A stretch of DNA of 6,160 nt. Origin: Gammaproteobacteria bacterium. GTDB taxonomy: Bacteria > Pseudomonadota > Gammaproteobacteria > Nitrosococcales > Methylophagaceae. A program made the translations under genes and the position numbers. Below are positions 6,083 to 6,160 of the stretch, one piece after another. The number at the start of each line of letters is the position of its first letter. Within the stretch, counting starts at the first letter, position 1. The stretch is from the NCBI GenBank assembly GCA_003645385.1, contig QNEY01000115.1:1-6160 (forward strand). The letters are read 5' to 3'. Under the pieces are notes generated by a model. That model was not told the DNA's origin. It made no database searches and saw only the letters and a list, made by a program, of their open reading frames with translations.

Positions 6083-6150
6083 GTATCATCCTGATACTCA
6101 CCCCTTCGGGGCCATCCTTCGGATGTTCAAATATGTTCCATACATATTTG
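6083..6150. repeat. Array of four tandem hairpins next to the 5S-like end
   Basis: Four perfect inverted repeats follow one another with gaps of 1-3 nt: GTATC/GATAC (6083-6097, 5-nt loop), CCCC/GGGG (6101-6111, loop TTC on plus, GAA on minus), CATCC/GGATG (6113-6125, same 3-nt loop), and CAAATATG/CATATTTG (6128-6150, 7-nt loop). The two middle ones have the C-GAA-G triloop on the minus strand, which is known to make unusually stable small hairpins. No reading frame explains them. They could be structured RNA on the minus strand, an inserted element, or a recombination site. I do not recognise a known family. Confidence 0.6.
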
Positions 6151-6160
6151 TCACATTGCA

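Noticed and set aside
1..6160. CRISPR array, transposase, tRNA gene or toxin-antitoxin pair
   Set aside because: No spaced direct repeats, terminal inverted repeats with a transposase, tRNA cloverleaf or small gene pair was seen on either strand.

Overview
The window reads as chromosomal DNA of a gammaproteobacterium with moderately AT-rich codon use. Gene content and order support this. mtnA sits divergent from mtaD-ubiG-mupP, an arrangement I recall from Pseudomonas, where the 5'-methylthioadenosine (MTA) deaminase, ubiG and the MurNAc-6-phosphate phosphatase gene are neighbours. After these come rmuC and the hopanoid/squalene-pathway gene hpnC, which points away from Pseudomonas itself. 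A methylotroph or hydrocarbon degrader of the Methylophaga/Cycloclasticus kind would fit, but that genus-level guess is weak.

Layout. Positions 1-643 (minus) hold the first 214 codons of mtnA, cut by the window edge. A 67-bp divergent intergenic region (644-710) must carry promoters both ways. From 711 to 5589 (plus) there is one uninterrupted, tightly overlapping gene string: mtaD, ubiG, mupP, rmuC, hpnC. Every junction overlaps (4, 4, 10 and 20 nt), so this is very likely a single translationally coupled operon. Its last gene meets a convergent gene at 5586, and the two stop codons share the bases TTAA. That convergent gene (5586-5912, minus) encodes a small HU/IHF-type DNA-binding protein with a Sec signal peptide. 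Its leader region runs back to an intrinsic terminator (6013-6044) that closes a minus-strand RNA gene. The 20 nt before the terminator match the 3' end of 5S rRNA, but the DNA beyond them (6079-6160) is a row of four hairpins rather than a recognisable 5S body.

How the genes work together. MtaD and MtnA are two steps of MTA salvage by the deamination route: MTA to methylthioinosine, then (after a phosphorylase not in the window) methylthioribose-1-phosphate to methylthioribulose-1-phosphate. UbiG is an S-adenosylmethionine-dependent methyltransferase of ubiquinone synthesis, so its by-product S-adenosylhomocysteine is a possible second substrate of MtaD-family enzymes. MupP serves peptidoglycan recycling, RmuC is linked to DNA rearrangement control, and HpnC makes hydroxysqualene. 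The operon is therefore functionally mixed. The points most worth a second look are the exported HU-like protein, the 5S 3'-end stub joined to a hairpin array, and the apparently leaderless mtaD transcript.
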